Origin: 9FT-COMBO-48-23 sp964400675
Lineage (GTDB): Bacteria; Chloroflexota; Dehalococcoidia; GIF9; UBA5629
Assembly (NCBI GenBank): GCA_964400675.1
Contig: CAYNVO010000002.1
Coordinates: forward strand, 248,001 to 312,000
Length of the DNA: 64,000 nt
Direction of reading: 5' to 3'
The notes beneath the pieces were generated by a model, which was not told where the DNA came from, ran no database searches, and saw only the letters and a program-made list of their open reading frames with translations. The first letter of the stretch is position 1, and each line of letters begins with the position of its first letter. The translations under genes were made by a program, and so were the position numbers. Shown piece by piece: positions 41,755 through 49,997 of the stretch.

Positions 41755-42056
41755 ACCCTCGGTTTGTCATTCTGAGCGCAGCGAAGAATCTCATAAGTTG
41801 GTGAGTTCCGGTTAGGTGAGATTCTTCAGTCGCTTCGCTCCATCAGAATGACAAGGGTACAAATTTTCAAACTGTTCTTAGAAGCACGCCTCTACTTTTA
41901 ACTTTTGGCTTGTCATTTTGCCTTTTGATGTTTTATTTTTGCATTTGCTTGGGATCGCCGCGTCGTCCTTCCGCGGAAGGACTCCTCGCGATGACAGTTA
42001 AACAACTTCAACCTTAATTTGTAGCTGGTGCTGCTTTGTGCTAAACTTTCCTGAAT
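41755..42056. other. 302-bp intergenic region rich in inverted repeats
   Basis: Holds a large inverted repeat at 41764-41860: TTGTCATTCTGA...GAAGAATCTCA on one arm and TGAGATTCTTC...TCAGAATGACAA on the other, able to fold back over nearly 100 bases. A second element at 41950-41996 centres on a perfect 18-bp palindrome GTCCTTCCGCGGAAGGAC (41965-41982). T-rich ACTTTTAACTTTTGG lies between. No gene is seen. Confidence 0.75.
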
Positions 42057-43043
42057 ATGAAAAAGCGCGTCTTTTCCGGTGCCCGTCCCACCGGCAGGCA
42101 GCATATCGGTAACTATATCGGCGCCATTCAGAACTATGTTGCCCTTCAAAAGGACTATAACTGTATTTATTGCATAGTGGATATCCATGCTTTGACAACT
42201 CTGGAGAACACAGACAGGCTTCAGCAGGATATACATGAGATGACGCTTGATTGGTTGGCTGCAGGTCTCGACCCGCAAAAAAGTATTCTCTTTGTGCAAT
42301 CGCATGTTCCTGAGGTGATGGAGCTTTATACCTTGCTCGGCATGGTTACACCTTTAGGCTGGTTATTGCGCGTGCCCACTTTCAAAGAGAAGGCACGTAT
42401 GCAGCCCCAAAATGTGAACTACGGGCTGGTGGGCTATCCGGTGCTCATGACTGCAGACATTGTGCTCTACAAGGCTGAAGTGGTGCCTGTGGGTGAAGAC
42501 CAACTGCCTCATCTTGAGCTGGCACGGGAAATAGCCCGCCGCTTTAATTCTCTTTTCGGTAATACTTTCCCCGAACCTCAAGCCAAGCTCACCTCTTTCC
42601 CTATGGTGCTGGGGTTGAATGGCGCTCAGAAGATGGGCAAGAGTTACAATAACTATATTGAGCTGGCGGCTACACCACAGGAGACCTCTAAGCTGGTGAT
42701 GACTGCAGTCACCGACCCGGCCCGGAAATATCGCTCTGACCCCGGTCACCCCGATGTGTGCAATGTCTTCAGCCTCCACGGCTTCTTCAACCCTGACCGT
42801 GTAGATGGGATTGCAGTTGAGTGCCGCTCCGCAGACATCGGCTGTGTTGATTGCAAAAAATTGCTGGCCGAGGGCATAAATTCAAAACTGGCCGCTTTTC
42901 GGGAAACGAGAGCTTCCTTTGCCGCCAAACCGCAATATGTGACTGAAGTTCTTGCTGACGGAGCCATGCGGGCTCAGGCGATTGCCGCAAAGACTCTGGC
43001 TGAAGTTAAAGAAAAGATGGGGCTGCTTCCGCGGGACGCTTGA
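42057..43043 (+). CDS. trpS: Tryptophanyl-tRNA synthetase
   Basis: 328 residues. Class I signature GARPTGRQHIGNYIGA at the N-terminus, the DIVLYKAEVVPVGEDQ tryptophan-binding region and a KMSKS-type KMGKSYNN. An insertion after the KMSKS loop carries several cysteines (CNVFSL, VECRSADIGCVDCKK) and matches the iron-sulfur/zinc region found in many anaerobe TrpRS proteins. It charges tRNA-Trp. The ATG follows an AT-rich stretch without clear ribosome site. Confidence 0.95.
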   Translation: MKKRVFSGARPTGRQHIGNYIGAIQNYVALQKDYNCIYCIVDIHALTTLENTDRLQQDIHEMTLDWLAAGLDPQKSILFVQSHVPEVMELYTLLGMVTPLGWLLRVPTFKEKARMQPQNVNYGLVGYPVLMTADIVLYKAEVVPVGEDQLPHLELAREIARRFNSLFGNTFPEPQAKLTSFPMVLGLNGAQKMGKSYNNYIELAATPQETSKLVMTAVTDPARKYRSDPGHPDVCNVFSLHGFFNPDRVDGIAVECRSADIGCVDCKKLLAEGINSKLAAFRETRASFAAKPQYVTEVLADGAMRAQAIAAKTLAEVKEKMGLLPRDA

Positions 43044-43053
43044 AAATTCGACT

Positions 43054-43851
43054 ATGATTAACTTGCCCCCAGCCAAAAGCGGCAAAGATGCCCTGGAAGT
43101 AGCTATCGCAGCAGCCGAAAAAGCCGGTGGAATTCTCCTCGACTATTTCGGCTCTAAAATACAGGTGAAGCATAAAAGTAAGGGCAATCTGGTCACCGAA
43201 GCCGATATCCTGTCTGAAAAATTCATACTGGAGTTTTTGCAGAACGAGTACCCGGATTTCAGCATCCTCTCCGAAGAATCGAATTCCTCCGCTTCGCTCA
43301 CCGATTGTGCCTGGATAGTCGACCCACTGGACGGCACCAACAATTACACCTTCGGTATTCCTTTTTTCTGTGTCAATATTGCCTTGGTCAAGGATGGGGA
43401 TATTCTGCTTGGTGTTACCTATGACCCGGTGAGAGACGAGCTGTTTCATGCCCAGAAAGGGCAAGGGGCTTATCTCAATGGCTCGCCGGTTCGGGTTTCT
43501 ACGGAGAGTTCACTTCAGGCTTCTCTGGTAGGACTTGACCTCGGTTATAGCCATGAGCGAGGCGAGGAAATGCTCCAGATAGTCGACAGGCTGTGGGGAC
43601 AGGTGCATTGCATCAGAGCTATGGGGTCATCGTCTTTAGGCCTGGCTTATGTTGCCTGTGGTCGGGTTAGCCTTTATTTCCATCGTTATCTTTTCCCCTG
43701 GGATATCGCCAGCGGGTTACTGTTAGTCAGAGAAGCCGGCGGCGAGGTTACAGATTGGCAGGGCAGACAGGCAAGCTTCCGGGATACGGGGCTTGTTGCC
43801 TCGAACAATAAACTTCGGCGTGAATTCCTGGAGCACTTTGGTCAGGAGTAA
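43054..43851 (+). CDS. Inositol monophosphatase family phosphatase
   Basis: 265 residues from ATG 43054, chosen because it matches the family N-terminus; the open frame upstream overlaps trpS. Metal-binding motifs: EADILSEKFI, ILSEESN, WIVDPLDGTNNYTFGIP, and WDIASGLLLVREAGG. Li-sensitive phosphatases of this fold act on inositol phosphate, fructose 1,6-bisphosphate or 3'-phosphoadenosine 5'-phosphate; the substrate is not decided by sequence alone. It lies 10 bases after trpS and is probably co-transcribed. Confidence 0.92.
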   Translation: MINLPPAKSGKDALEVAIAAAEKAGGILLDYFGSKIQVKHKSKGNLVTEADILSEKFILEFLQNEYPDFSILSEESNSSASLTDCAWIVDPLDGTNNYTFGIPFFCVNIALVKDGDILLGVTYDPVRDELFHAQKGQGAYLNGSPVRVSTESSLQASLVGLDLGYSHERGEEMLQIVDRLWGQVHCIRAMGSSSLGLAYVACGRVSLYFHRYLFPWDIASGLLLVREAGGEVTDWQGRQASFRDTGLVASNNKLRREFLEHFGQE

Positions 43852-43882
43852 AGCCCTGTATGGAAACCTTATGGAGACGAAA

Positions 43883-45262
43883 ATGAAAATCACAGTCTTA
43901 AGCGGCAGCCCCAAAGGTGAGCTGAGCGTTACCCTGCAGTATGTGAAATTTATACAGAGGAAATTCCCTCAACATGAGCTGAGAGTAATCCATATATCCC
44001 ACGATATTCAGAAGATTGAGAAGGACAAGAAGGCTTTCGAAAAGATTATAGATGATATAAAAAGCTCCGACGGAGTCCTCTGGGCATTTCCGCTTTATGT
44101 TCTACTTGTGCCTTCGCAGTATAAAAGATTCATCGAGCTTATCCAGGAGAGGGGAGCGGAGGCTGCTTTTAAGGGTGAATATGCTGCTGCTCTGACTACT
44201 TCGATTAATTTCTACGACCACACGGCGCACAATTACATGCGCGCCATTTGCGATGACCTGGATATGAGGTTTGTGGACTCGTTCTCCGCTGAAATGGATG
44301 ACCTATTCATGGAGGGAGGGAGAGCCAGGCTGCTGGCTTTTGCTAAGAATTTCTTCGAGGCTGTCGATAACAAACTTCCAGCCGTAAAAATCTTCGCCCC
44401 GCTGGCCTACAGCAAATTCCGCTATACGCCGGGCAAGGCGAAGGGCAAAGTAGATACTGGGGGTAAAAGGATTGTAGTGTTGACGGACGTTCAGGATGAA
44501 CAGTCGAACCTGGCAAAAATGGTGGACAGCTTCAAAGGCGCATTCAGTCAGGACATCGAGGTCTATAACCTGCATGACGTAAATATTAAGGGAGGTTGTC
44601 TGGGCTGTTTACAATGCGGTTTTGAAAATGTATGCGTTTACCAGGGGCAGGATGATTTCGTCGACTTCTTCAATACCAGGCTGAGAAATGCTGATATTAC
44701 CGTGTTTGCCGGAGCTATTAAAGACAGGTATTTATCTTCCAGGTGGAAAATGTATTTCGACCGGAGCTTTTTCAAAGGACATATCCCGGTTCTGATGGGC
44801 AAGCAGATGGGCTTCATCATTTCAGGTCCCTTAAGTCAGATACCCAACCTCAGGCAAATATTTGAAGCTGAAGCTGAGATGTCACAGGCTAATCTTGTCG
44901 ATATCATCACCGACGAATGTGAAGATTCGTCCCAGGTAGATGCCCTGTTGCGTAATTTCGCCAGTAGATGTGTGCAGCTTTCCGCAGAGAGCTATATCAG
45001 GCCGCATACCTTTCTCGGTGTCGGCGGACACAAGATTTTCAGAGATTTCATCTGGGCGAAGGCTCGGTTTCCTTTCCTGGCCGACTTCAAGTTCTATCGC
45101 AAATATAACATGTTCGACTTTCCACAGAAGGATAAAAGGCACCTGAAATATGGCAAAGAGATGATGGATTTAATCAAGACGCCTGAAATGCGGGAGATGG
45201 TCCGCAAGATGATAAAAACCGAGATGGTCAAAAGCTATCAGAGGATAGCAGAGACCGCATAG
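43883..45262 (+). CDS. Two-module flavodoxin-fold NAD(P)H oxidoreductase-like protein
   Basis: 459 residues from ATG 43883 (GGAG six bases upstream; ATG 43871 is possible). Module 1 (1-165) starts KITVLSGSPKGELSVTLQY, the FMN-phosphate loop of NADPH-dependent FMN reductases, with FPLYVLLVPSQYKRFIE. Module 2 (about 195-360) starts RIVVLTDVQDEQSNLAKM and has the cysteine cluster GGCLGCLQCGFENVCVYQ, as in iron-sulfur flavoproteins, then a family-typical DRYLSSRWKMYFDR. Module 2 lacks the classic GSPR phosphate loop and may have lost FMN or serve another role. The C-terminal about 90 residues are helical and basic. Electron transfer in anaerobic redox metabolism is the likely setting. Confidence 0.82.
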   Translation: MKITVLSGSPKGELSVTLQYVKFIQRKFPQHELRVIHISHDIQKIEKDKKAFEKIIDDIKSSDGVLWAFPLYVLLVPSQYKRFIELIQERGAEAAFKGEYAAALTTSINFYDHTAHNYMRAICDDLDMRFVDSFSAEMDDLFMEGGRARLLAFAKNFFEAVDNKLPAVKIFAPLAYSKFRYTPGKAKGKVDTGGKRIVVLTDVQDEQSNLAKMVDSFKGAFSQDIEVYNLHDVNIKGGCLGCLQCGFENVCVYQGQDDFVDFFNTRLRNADITVFAGAIKDRYLSSRWKMYFDRSFFKGHIPVLMGKQMGFIISGPLSQIPNLRQIFEAEAEMSQANLVDIITDECEDSSQVDALLRNFASRCVQLSAESYIRPHTFLGVGGHKIFRDFIWAKARFPFLADFKFYRKYNMFDFPQKDKRHLKYGKEMMDLIKTPEMREMVRKMIKTEMVKSYQRIAETA

Positions 45263-45380
45263 AACACTTTTGCCTTTTCCCCTGAACTTTTGACTTTTAA
45301 CTTTTACCCTTATCCCCCTTAGGTATTCTCCTGAAAGTACGTGGTACCTTTTCACTACGCATAAAATTACCTATAGGCTA

Positions 45381-45409
45381 TTCACTATGGCCCTGGTGGG
45401 AGGTATACT
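45381..45409 (+). promoter_or_regulatory. Likely promoter of the PAS-GGDEF gene
   Basis: TTCACT at 45381-45386, 17-base spacer, TATACT at 45404-45409, about 52 bases before the ATG at 45462. The -35 is imperfect. I looked for a cyclic di-GMP riboswitch in the leader and saw none. Confidence 0.45.
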
Positions 45410-45461
45410 GAAGTAAGCTGAATTAACGATAAGTAAACAGATATTTCGGAGAATAATTTCA

Positions 45462-47552
45462 ATGAAAAAGACAGGTAAACAAACCAAATCAAGGATAAAT
45501 GGCTCGGCGGAGCTGGCTCAAGCCCTGGTTCGTTGTTCCGGAACCGGGATTTATATTGTCCAGGGTGGAAAGTTCCAGTATGTTAGTTCGCTGTTCCAGG
45601 AATTGACAGGTTATACAGAGAAAGAGCTGCAGGATGTATACTCTCTTGACCTGGTTCATCCCGATGATAGAGAAGAAGTTAGGAAGAGGGCGATAGAAAG
45701 CCTCAAGAGTGGTAGTTCTCTTCCATGCGAGTACAGATTTATAAAGAAGAGTGGTGAGGTGATGTGGGTTTTGGAGAAACTTACCTCAACCGAATATAAG
45801 GGAGAGCGAGCTACCGCGGGAAGCTTCATGGACATCACCGAACGCAAGCAGTCGGAAGATGTCCTGGCAAAGTCGGAAGAGAGATACCGGACCATAATGG
45901 ACGAGACTCATGATGATTATTTTGAAGTTGACCTGGCGGGCAATTTCACCTTCGTAAATGATGCCATCTGCCGCAGCGTAGGCTGCACGGCGGAAGATCT
46001 GATAGGTAAGAGCTATAGTGCCACCACCAATAGCGACGATGTTAAAATAATTTATAAAGCCTTTCACCAGATCTATCTTACCGGCCAGCCGGTCAAAGCC
46101 TTTACTTTCAAGTTCATTCGTAAAGATGGCAGTTTGGGAGTGGGTGAAATGTCGGCTTTCCCCATGCGAAACGAGAGCAGTGAGATGGTCGGCTTTCGTG
46201 GAGTTAGCCATGATGTTACCGAACGAGTGATGATGGAGGAAGCCTTAAGGCAGTCGGAGGCGAGATACCGGACTATTCTGGAAGAGATTGAAGAGGGTTA
46301 TTATGAAACCGACCTGACCGGCAATTACACTTTTTTCAATGACGTTATATGTAAAAAGTTAGGCTATTCCAGAGAAGAGATGACGGGTGTGAACTTCCAA
46401 GCTCACACAGCGCCCGAAGATATCCAAAAAATAACTGAGGCCTATTATGGAGTCTACCGTACTGGTAAGCCGCTCAAATGGATGCCCCCAAAACAAATCA
46501 GAAAGGACGGAAAGGAGCTATTCACCGAGGACTCAGTTTCTCTCTTACGGAACGATAAGGGCGAGATAATCGGATTCCGCGGAGTCAGCCGTGATATCAC
46601 CGAGCGCATCCTGATGGAGGAAGCCTTAAGGCGGTCGGAGGAGAGATATCGGACTATACTGGAGGAGATAGAGGAAGGCTACTACGAGACAGACCTTGCC
46701 GGTGATATCACCTTCGCCAATAACGCAGCCTGTCGCCAATTCGGACGCTCCGAGGCAGAGTTAATCGGAATGAACTATCGAACTTATGTGCCCAAAGAGG
46801 ATGCAAAGGGCGTATATCAAGCCTGGAATAAGGTCTATCGTACCGGCGAACCGCTGCGGGCATATCCTTTTGCCACCATTAGAAAAGATGGCACGCAAAT
46901 ATTCTTAGAAAACTCGGTCTCTCCTTTGTGCAACAAGGAGGGAAAGATTATCGGGTTCAGGTCGGTCAGTCGGGATATCACCGAGCGTAAGCAGTTCGAG
47001 GAGAAGCTTGCTGACATGGCAACGCATGATTCGCTTACCGGTCTACCCAACAGGACTTTGCTGAATGATCGTCTTACCATGGGCTTGGCTCTATCACGGC
47101 GCAGTGGTAATAGGCTGGCGGTAATGATGCTCGATTTAGATAAATTTAAGGTTATTAATGACACCATGGGGCATGATATCGGCGACCAGCTACTGAAAGC
47201 TGTTGGAGAGAGATTAGCCAGCGTTACGCGTAAGAGCGATACAGTTGGCCGTATGGGCGGAGACGAGTTCGTTCTGGTGCTGCCGCAAATTTCACAGCCT
47301 GCTAATGCTGCCATGTTAGCCCAGAGAATATTAGATATCTTCCGGGAGCCGTTTATTTTTGATGGTCACCGGCTCAATGTCACCACCAGCGTCGGCATCG
47401 CTGTTTACCCCGATGATGGAAAAGAGATTGAAGAGTTATTGAAGAGCGCTGACACCGCCATGTATTGGGCTAAGGAGCAGGGTCGGGATGACTATAGATT
47501 CTATAGCGGCGGCGGTACCCAGGCTTATGACAAAGCGCAGATAAGCGTGTGA
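45462..47552 (+). CDS. Diguanylate cyclase with four PAS domains
   Basis: 696 residues from ATG 45462. Four PAS/PAC units run from about 20 to 520, each ending in a DITER or DVTER motif and joined by repeated RSEERYRTILEEIEEGYYE segments. The C-terminal GGDEF domain (about 530-690) has the intact active site GGDEF at 599-603 and the product-inhibition site RxxD (RKSD, 590-593) five residues before it. It should make cyclic di-GMP from two GTP and be feedback-inhibited. The third and fourth PAS units are near repeats at DNA level (46228 and 46615), so they arose by recent duplication. The protein at 1-1288 carries the same kind of PAS units. No membrane segment is seen, so sensing is cytoplasmic. 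Confidence 0.95.
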   Translation: MKKTGKQTKSRINGSAELAQALVRCSGTGIYIVQGGKFQYVSSLFQELTGYTEKELQDVYSLDLVHPDDREEVRKRAIESLKSGSSLPCEYRFIKKSGEVMWVLEKLTSTEYKGERATAGSFMDITERKQSEDVLAKSEERYRTIMDETHDDYFEVDLAGNFTFVNDAICRSVGCTAEDLIGKSYSATTNSDDVKIIYKAFHQIYLTGQPVKAFTFKFIRKDGSLGVGEMSAFPMRNESSEMVGFRGVSHDVTERVMMEEALRQSEARYRTILEEIEEGYYETDLTGNYTFFNDVICKKLGYSREEMTGVNFQAHTAPEDIQKITEAYYGVYRTGKPLKWMPPKQIRKDGKELFTEDSVSLLRNDKGEIIGFRGVSRDITERILMEEALRRSEERYRTILEEIEEGYYETDLAGDITFANNAACRQFGRSEAELIGMNYRTYVPKEDAKGVYQAWNKVYRTGEPLRAYPFATIRKDGTQIFLENSVSPLCNKEGKIIGFRSVSRDITERKQFEEKLADMATHDSLTGLPNRTLLNDRLTMGLALSRRSGNRLAVMMLDLDKFKVINDTMGHDIGDQLLKAVGERLASVTRKSDTVGRMGGDEFVLVLPQISQPANAAMLAQRILDIFREPFIFDGHRLNVTTSVGIAVYPDDGKEIEELLKSADTAMYWAKEQGRDDYRFYSGGGTQAYDKAQISV

Positions 47553-47676
47553 CAGCTTATTGCTGGTAATTCACCCTCTGTTCAGCCGTCCATAGCATAG
47601 CGAGGTATTGCTTTTCCTTTTAAACGCAGGTACAATCTTGAGACTTTTGCTACCCTATTAAATTTGGAGGTGATTT

Positions 47677-48513
47677 TTGGCGATAAAGATTGTTACTGAT
47701 AGCGGCTCTGACCTTCCGGCTGAGGTTGCCAAGGAGCTGGGTATCACCGTTGTTCCCGTATATATCTATTTCGGTGATAAGGCTTATAAAGACTGGGTGG
47801 ACATAGAGCCTGATGAGCTGTACAAAAGGCTGGTGGAAGGTCCCATTTATCCCACCACCACCCAGCCCATGCCTGCCGACTTCGCTAAGGCTTATACCGA
47901 CCTTTCCAAAGATGCCGATGCCATTGTCTCCGTGCACCTGCCGGCCAGGCTCAGCGGCACTTACAACGCGGCGCTGCAGGGCATCGAGATAGCCAAGCCT
48001 AAATGCGAAGTCCACGTGGTGGACAGCTTGTGTGTGTCTGTAGGCCTGTCGCTAATAGCCATGGCCGCAGCCCGGGTGGCTAAGGCGGGTGGCAAGCTGG
48101 CGGATGTCCTGGAGGAGACAAAGAAGGCTATCAGCCAGACTCAAATCCGCGGGCTGCTGGAGACCCTGCAATATCTGCTCAAGGGCGGGCGCATCACCAA
48201 AACCAAGGCGTTGGTGGGCACGCTGCTGAAGGTTAAGCCTATACTGAACATACGCGATGGTGAACTTTTTCAGGCGGGCATGGCTCGTTCTTATGCCAAG
48301 GGTTTGGAGCAGTTATTCGATTTTGTGAAAAATGTTCACAACCTGCAGGAAGTAGCCATAGTCCAGAGCACGGTGCCCGACGAGGCAAATGAGCTTAAAA
48401 ATCGTATCGCCTCCATCATCGATGAGAAAAAGATTATGATGGCCAGGTTGGGTCCCGGATTGGGCGTGCACGGTGGTCCCGGCACCATACTGGTGGCTGC
48501 CAGGGGCGGCTAA
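47677..48513 (+). CDS. DegV family (FakB-like) fatty-acid-binding protein
   Basis: 278 residues from TTG 47677, supported by a full GGAGGTGA ribosome site. DegV fold: IVTDSGSDLPAEVAKELGITVVPVYIYFGD, TTTQPMPADFAKAY, VHLPARLSGTYNAA, and the C-terminal GPGLGVHGGPGTILVA. DegV/FakB proteins bind one fatty acid and present it to FakA for phosphorylation. With the DAK2 protein at 35788 it makes a plausible exogenous fatty acid activation pair. The 3' end overlaps the convergent dehydrogenase gene by 4 bases. Confidence 0.92.
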   Translation: MAIKIVTDSGSDLPAEVAKELGITVVPVYIYFGDKAYKDWVDIEPDELYKRLVEGPIYPTTTQPMPADFAKAYTDLSKDADAIVSVHLPARLSGTYNAALQGIEIAKPKCEVHVVDSLCVSVGLSLIAMAAARVAKAGGKLADVLEETKKAISQTQIRGLLETLQYLLKGGRITKTKALVGTLLKVKPILNIRDGELFQAGMARSYAKGLEQLFDFVKNVHNLQEVAIVQSTVPDEANELKNRIASIIDEKKIMMARLGPGLGVHGGPGTILVAARGG

Positions 48514-49664
48514 GGCTTTATTATCACCTTTATCGATTGTTCCGGCTTCGTCTGGACCTCGAACGCCTCCATGATTTTGTCCAGCGGGAACGTATGAGAG
48601 ATAAGCGGTTTTACGTTCACCTTGCCGCTGCTGATTAGCTTTATTGCCTCCCTGACCTCCTGACTTACCAGTTGTCGCCCCCTGCTGAAAGAGCTTATAA
48701 GGCGGAGCTGCTTATGAATTATACGGTTGATATTCAGCGGCACCTCCTCTTCGAACAGCCCCACCATGACGATGCGTCCGCCGCTGCGTGTCATTTCAAT
48801 TGCCTGCTTAAGGACAGCCGGAACCCCGGAGCATTCCATGACGATGTCGGCGCAGCCGCCGCCCTTGCCGCTGAAGCTGCGTCCCGTGCCGGTGATTTCG
48901 ATTACCTTTTGCACCGGGTCCTCTTTGCTAGAGTCGATGGCTATATCGGCGCCGAGCTCCTTAGCCAGCTGCAGTCGCTTCTGTGAGACCTCTGCCACTA
49001 TTACCCTTGACACGTACTGCTTGAGCACCAGCATCACCGATAACCCGATGGCGCCCAGACCTGTGACCACGGCTGTCTCATGGGGCTGTGGCTCTGCCAT
49101 CATCACCCAGCGGTATCCTCCCCAGAGCGGTTCTATAAGTGCCGCCTCCTCGAAGCTCATCGAATCGGGTATCTTGAATACGTTGATGTTGAGCGCTGCC
49201 CCCGGGACCAGCACATGTTCGGCATAGCCGCCGTTTTTGCCGTAGCCGATGAGCATATGCCTTTGAATTCTATCGCACATCCAGAACCTGCCCGATTTAC
49301 AGTACTCGCATTCGCCGCACGGCTTATGCGCGATAGAGGGGCACCACTGTATCTGCCCTCGGAGACACCAGAAACATTGGCCGCATCCCTGTGCCGTCTC
49401 AATGGGTTGAACCACTATGGCGATTACGCGGTCGCCCGTTTTTATATCTTTAACCTTCTTGCCCACCTCAGCCACCTCGCCGGACAGCTCGTGTCCCATC
49501 ACAAATCCCGGGCGGCCCATAATGCCCGTTTTATATGTATGCACGTCGGAGCCACAGATGCCGCAAGCCTTAACCCTGATTAATACATCCGTCGGCTCCA
49601 TCTTTGGAACCTCTACGTTCTCTACTCTAAAGTCTTTCGGTCCATAAAACACGGCTGCCTTCAT
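48510..49664 (-). CDS. Zinc-dependent medium-chain dehydrogenase with doubled structural zinc motif
   Basis: 384 residues. Catalytic zinc ligands are seen as C37 in CGICGSD and H58/E59 in GHEL. Cofactor-binding glycine motif GLGAIG is near 205. Structural-zinc lobe: two complete Cx2Cx2Cx7C sets in tandem, C94/C97/C100/C108 and C116/C119/C122/C130, whereas usual family members have one. Such enzymes oxidise polyols, threonine or other secondary alcohols with NAD(P)+. A usable GGAGGAAAAAGATG start region is present. The gene is convergent with degV. The substrate is unknown, and the extra lobe may bind a second metal or mediate oligomerisation. Confidence 0.88.
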   Translation of the reverse strand: MKAAVFYGPKDFRVENVEVPKMEPTDVLIRVKACGICGSDVHTYKTGIMGRPGFVMGHELSGEVAEVGKKVKDIKTGDRVIAIVVQPIETAQGCGQCFWCLRGQIQWCPSIAHKPCGECEYCKSGRFWMCDRIQRHMLIGYGKNGGYAEHVLVPGAALNINVFKIPDSMSFEEAALIEPLWGGYRWVMMAEPQPHETAVVTGLGAIGLSVMLVLKQYVSRVIVAEVSQKRLQLAKELGADIAIDSSKEDPVQKVIEITGTGRSFSGKGGGCADIVMECSGVPAVLKQAIEMTRSGGRIVMVGLFEEEVPLNINRIIHKQLRLISSFSRGRQLVSQEVREAIKLISSGKVNVKPLISHTFPLDKIMEAFEVQTKPEQSIKVIIKP

Positions 49665-49997
49665 CTTTTTCCTCCTTTGTTGAGTATTACCTGCAAATTA
49701 TACAATATCTGTTGGGATTGATGGGCTTCTGCCTGCCGTAAGCACGTTTAACAAAAAACCGTGGTTGGGAAGTTCACAGAAGAGAACGGATGCGTTACAC
49801 ATTATGACGTTTTGTTCAAATAGCCGTTTTTGGGCTCCCCTATGAAGGAAGGGGATTGTTCATTCCTTGCTTCATTTAAAGATGAAACTATCTACCGGAC
49901 TGGCGGTAATCTAACCGTTTAATTCCTAACATTGTCGCATATCTCCATTTTCAGATTCGGTTGTTTAGTGATAGACTTATAGCCAGGAGTAGCCTAC
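49665..49997. other. 333-bp intergenic region between dehydrogenase and mutS2
   Basis: Divergent upstream regions of both genes. I found no convincing promoter pair, repeat, RNA or open reading frame here; AT-rich patches near 49690-49710 and 49920-49980 are the likeliest promoter zones. Confidence 0.5.

Noticed and set aside
42952..43053. Longer start for the inositol-monophosphatase-like gene
   Set aside because: It would overlap trpS by about 90 bases and add residues not typical of the family; ATG 43054 fits better.
43793..43882. Longer start for the flavodoxin-fold protein
   Set aside because: The phosphate loop normally lies at the very N-terminus, and GGAG is correctly placed for ATG 43883.
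45263..45461. Cyclic di-GMP riboswitch before the PAS-GGDEF gene
   Set aside because: No GEMM-type conserved core could be found; the region is T-rich with a likely promoter.
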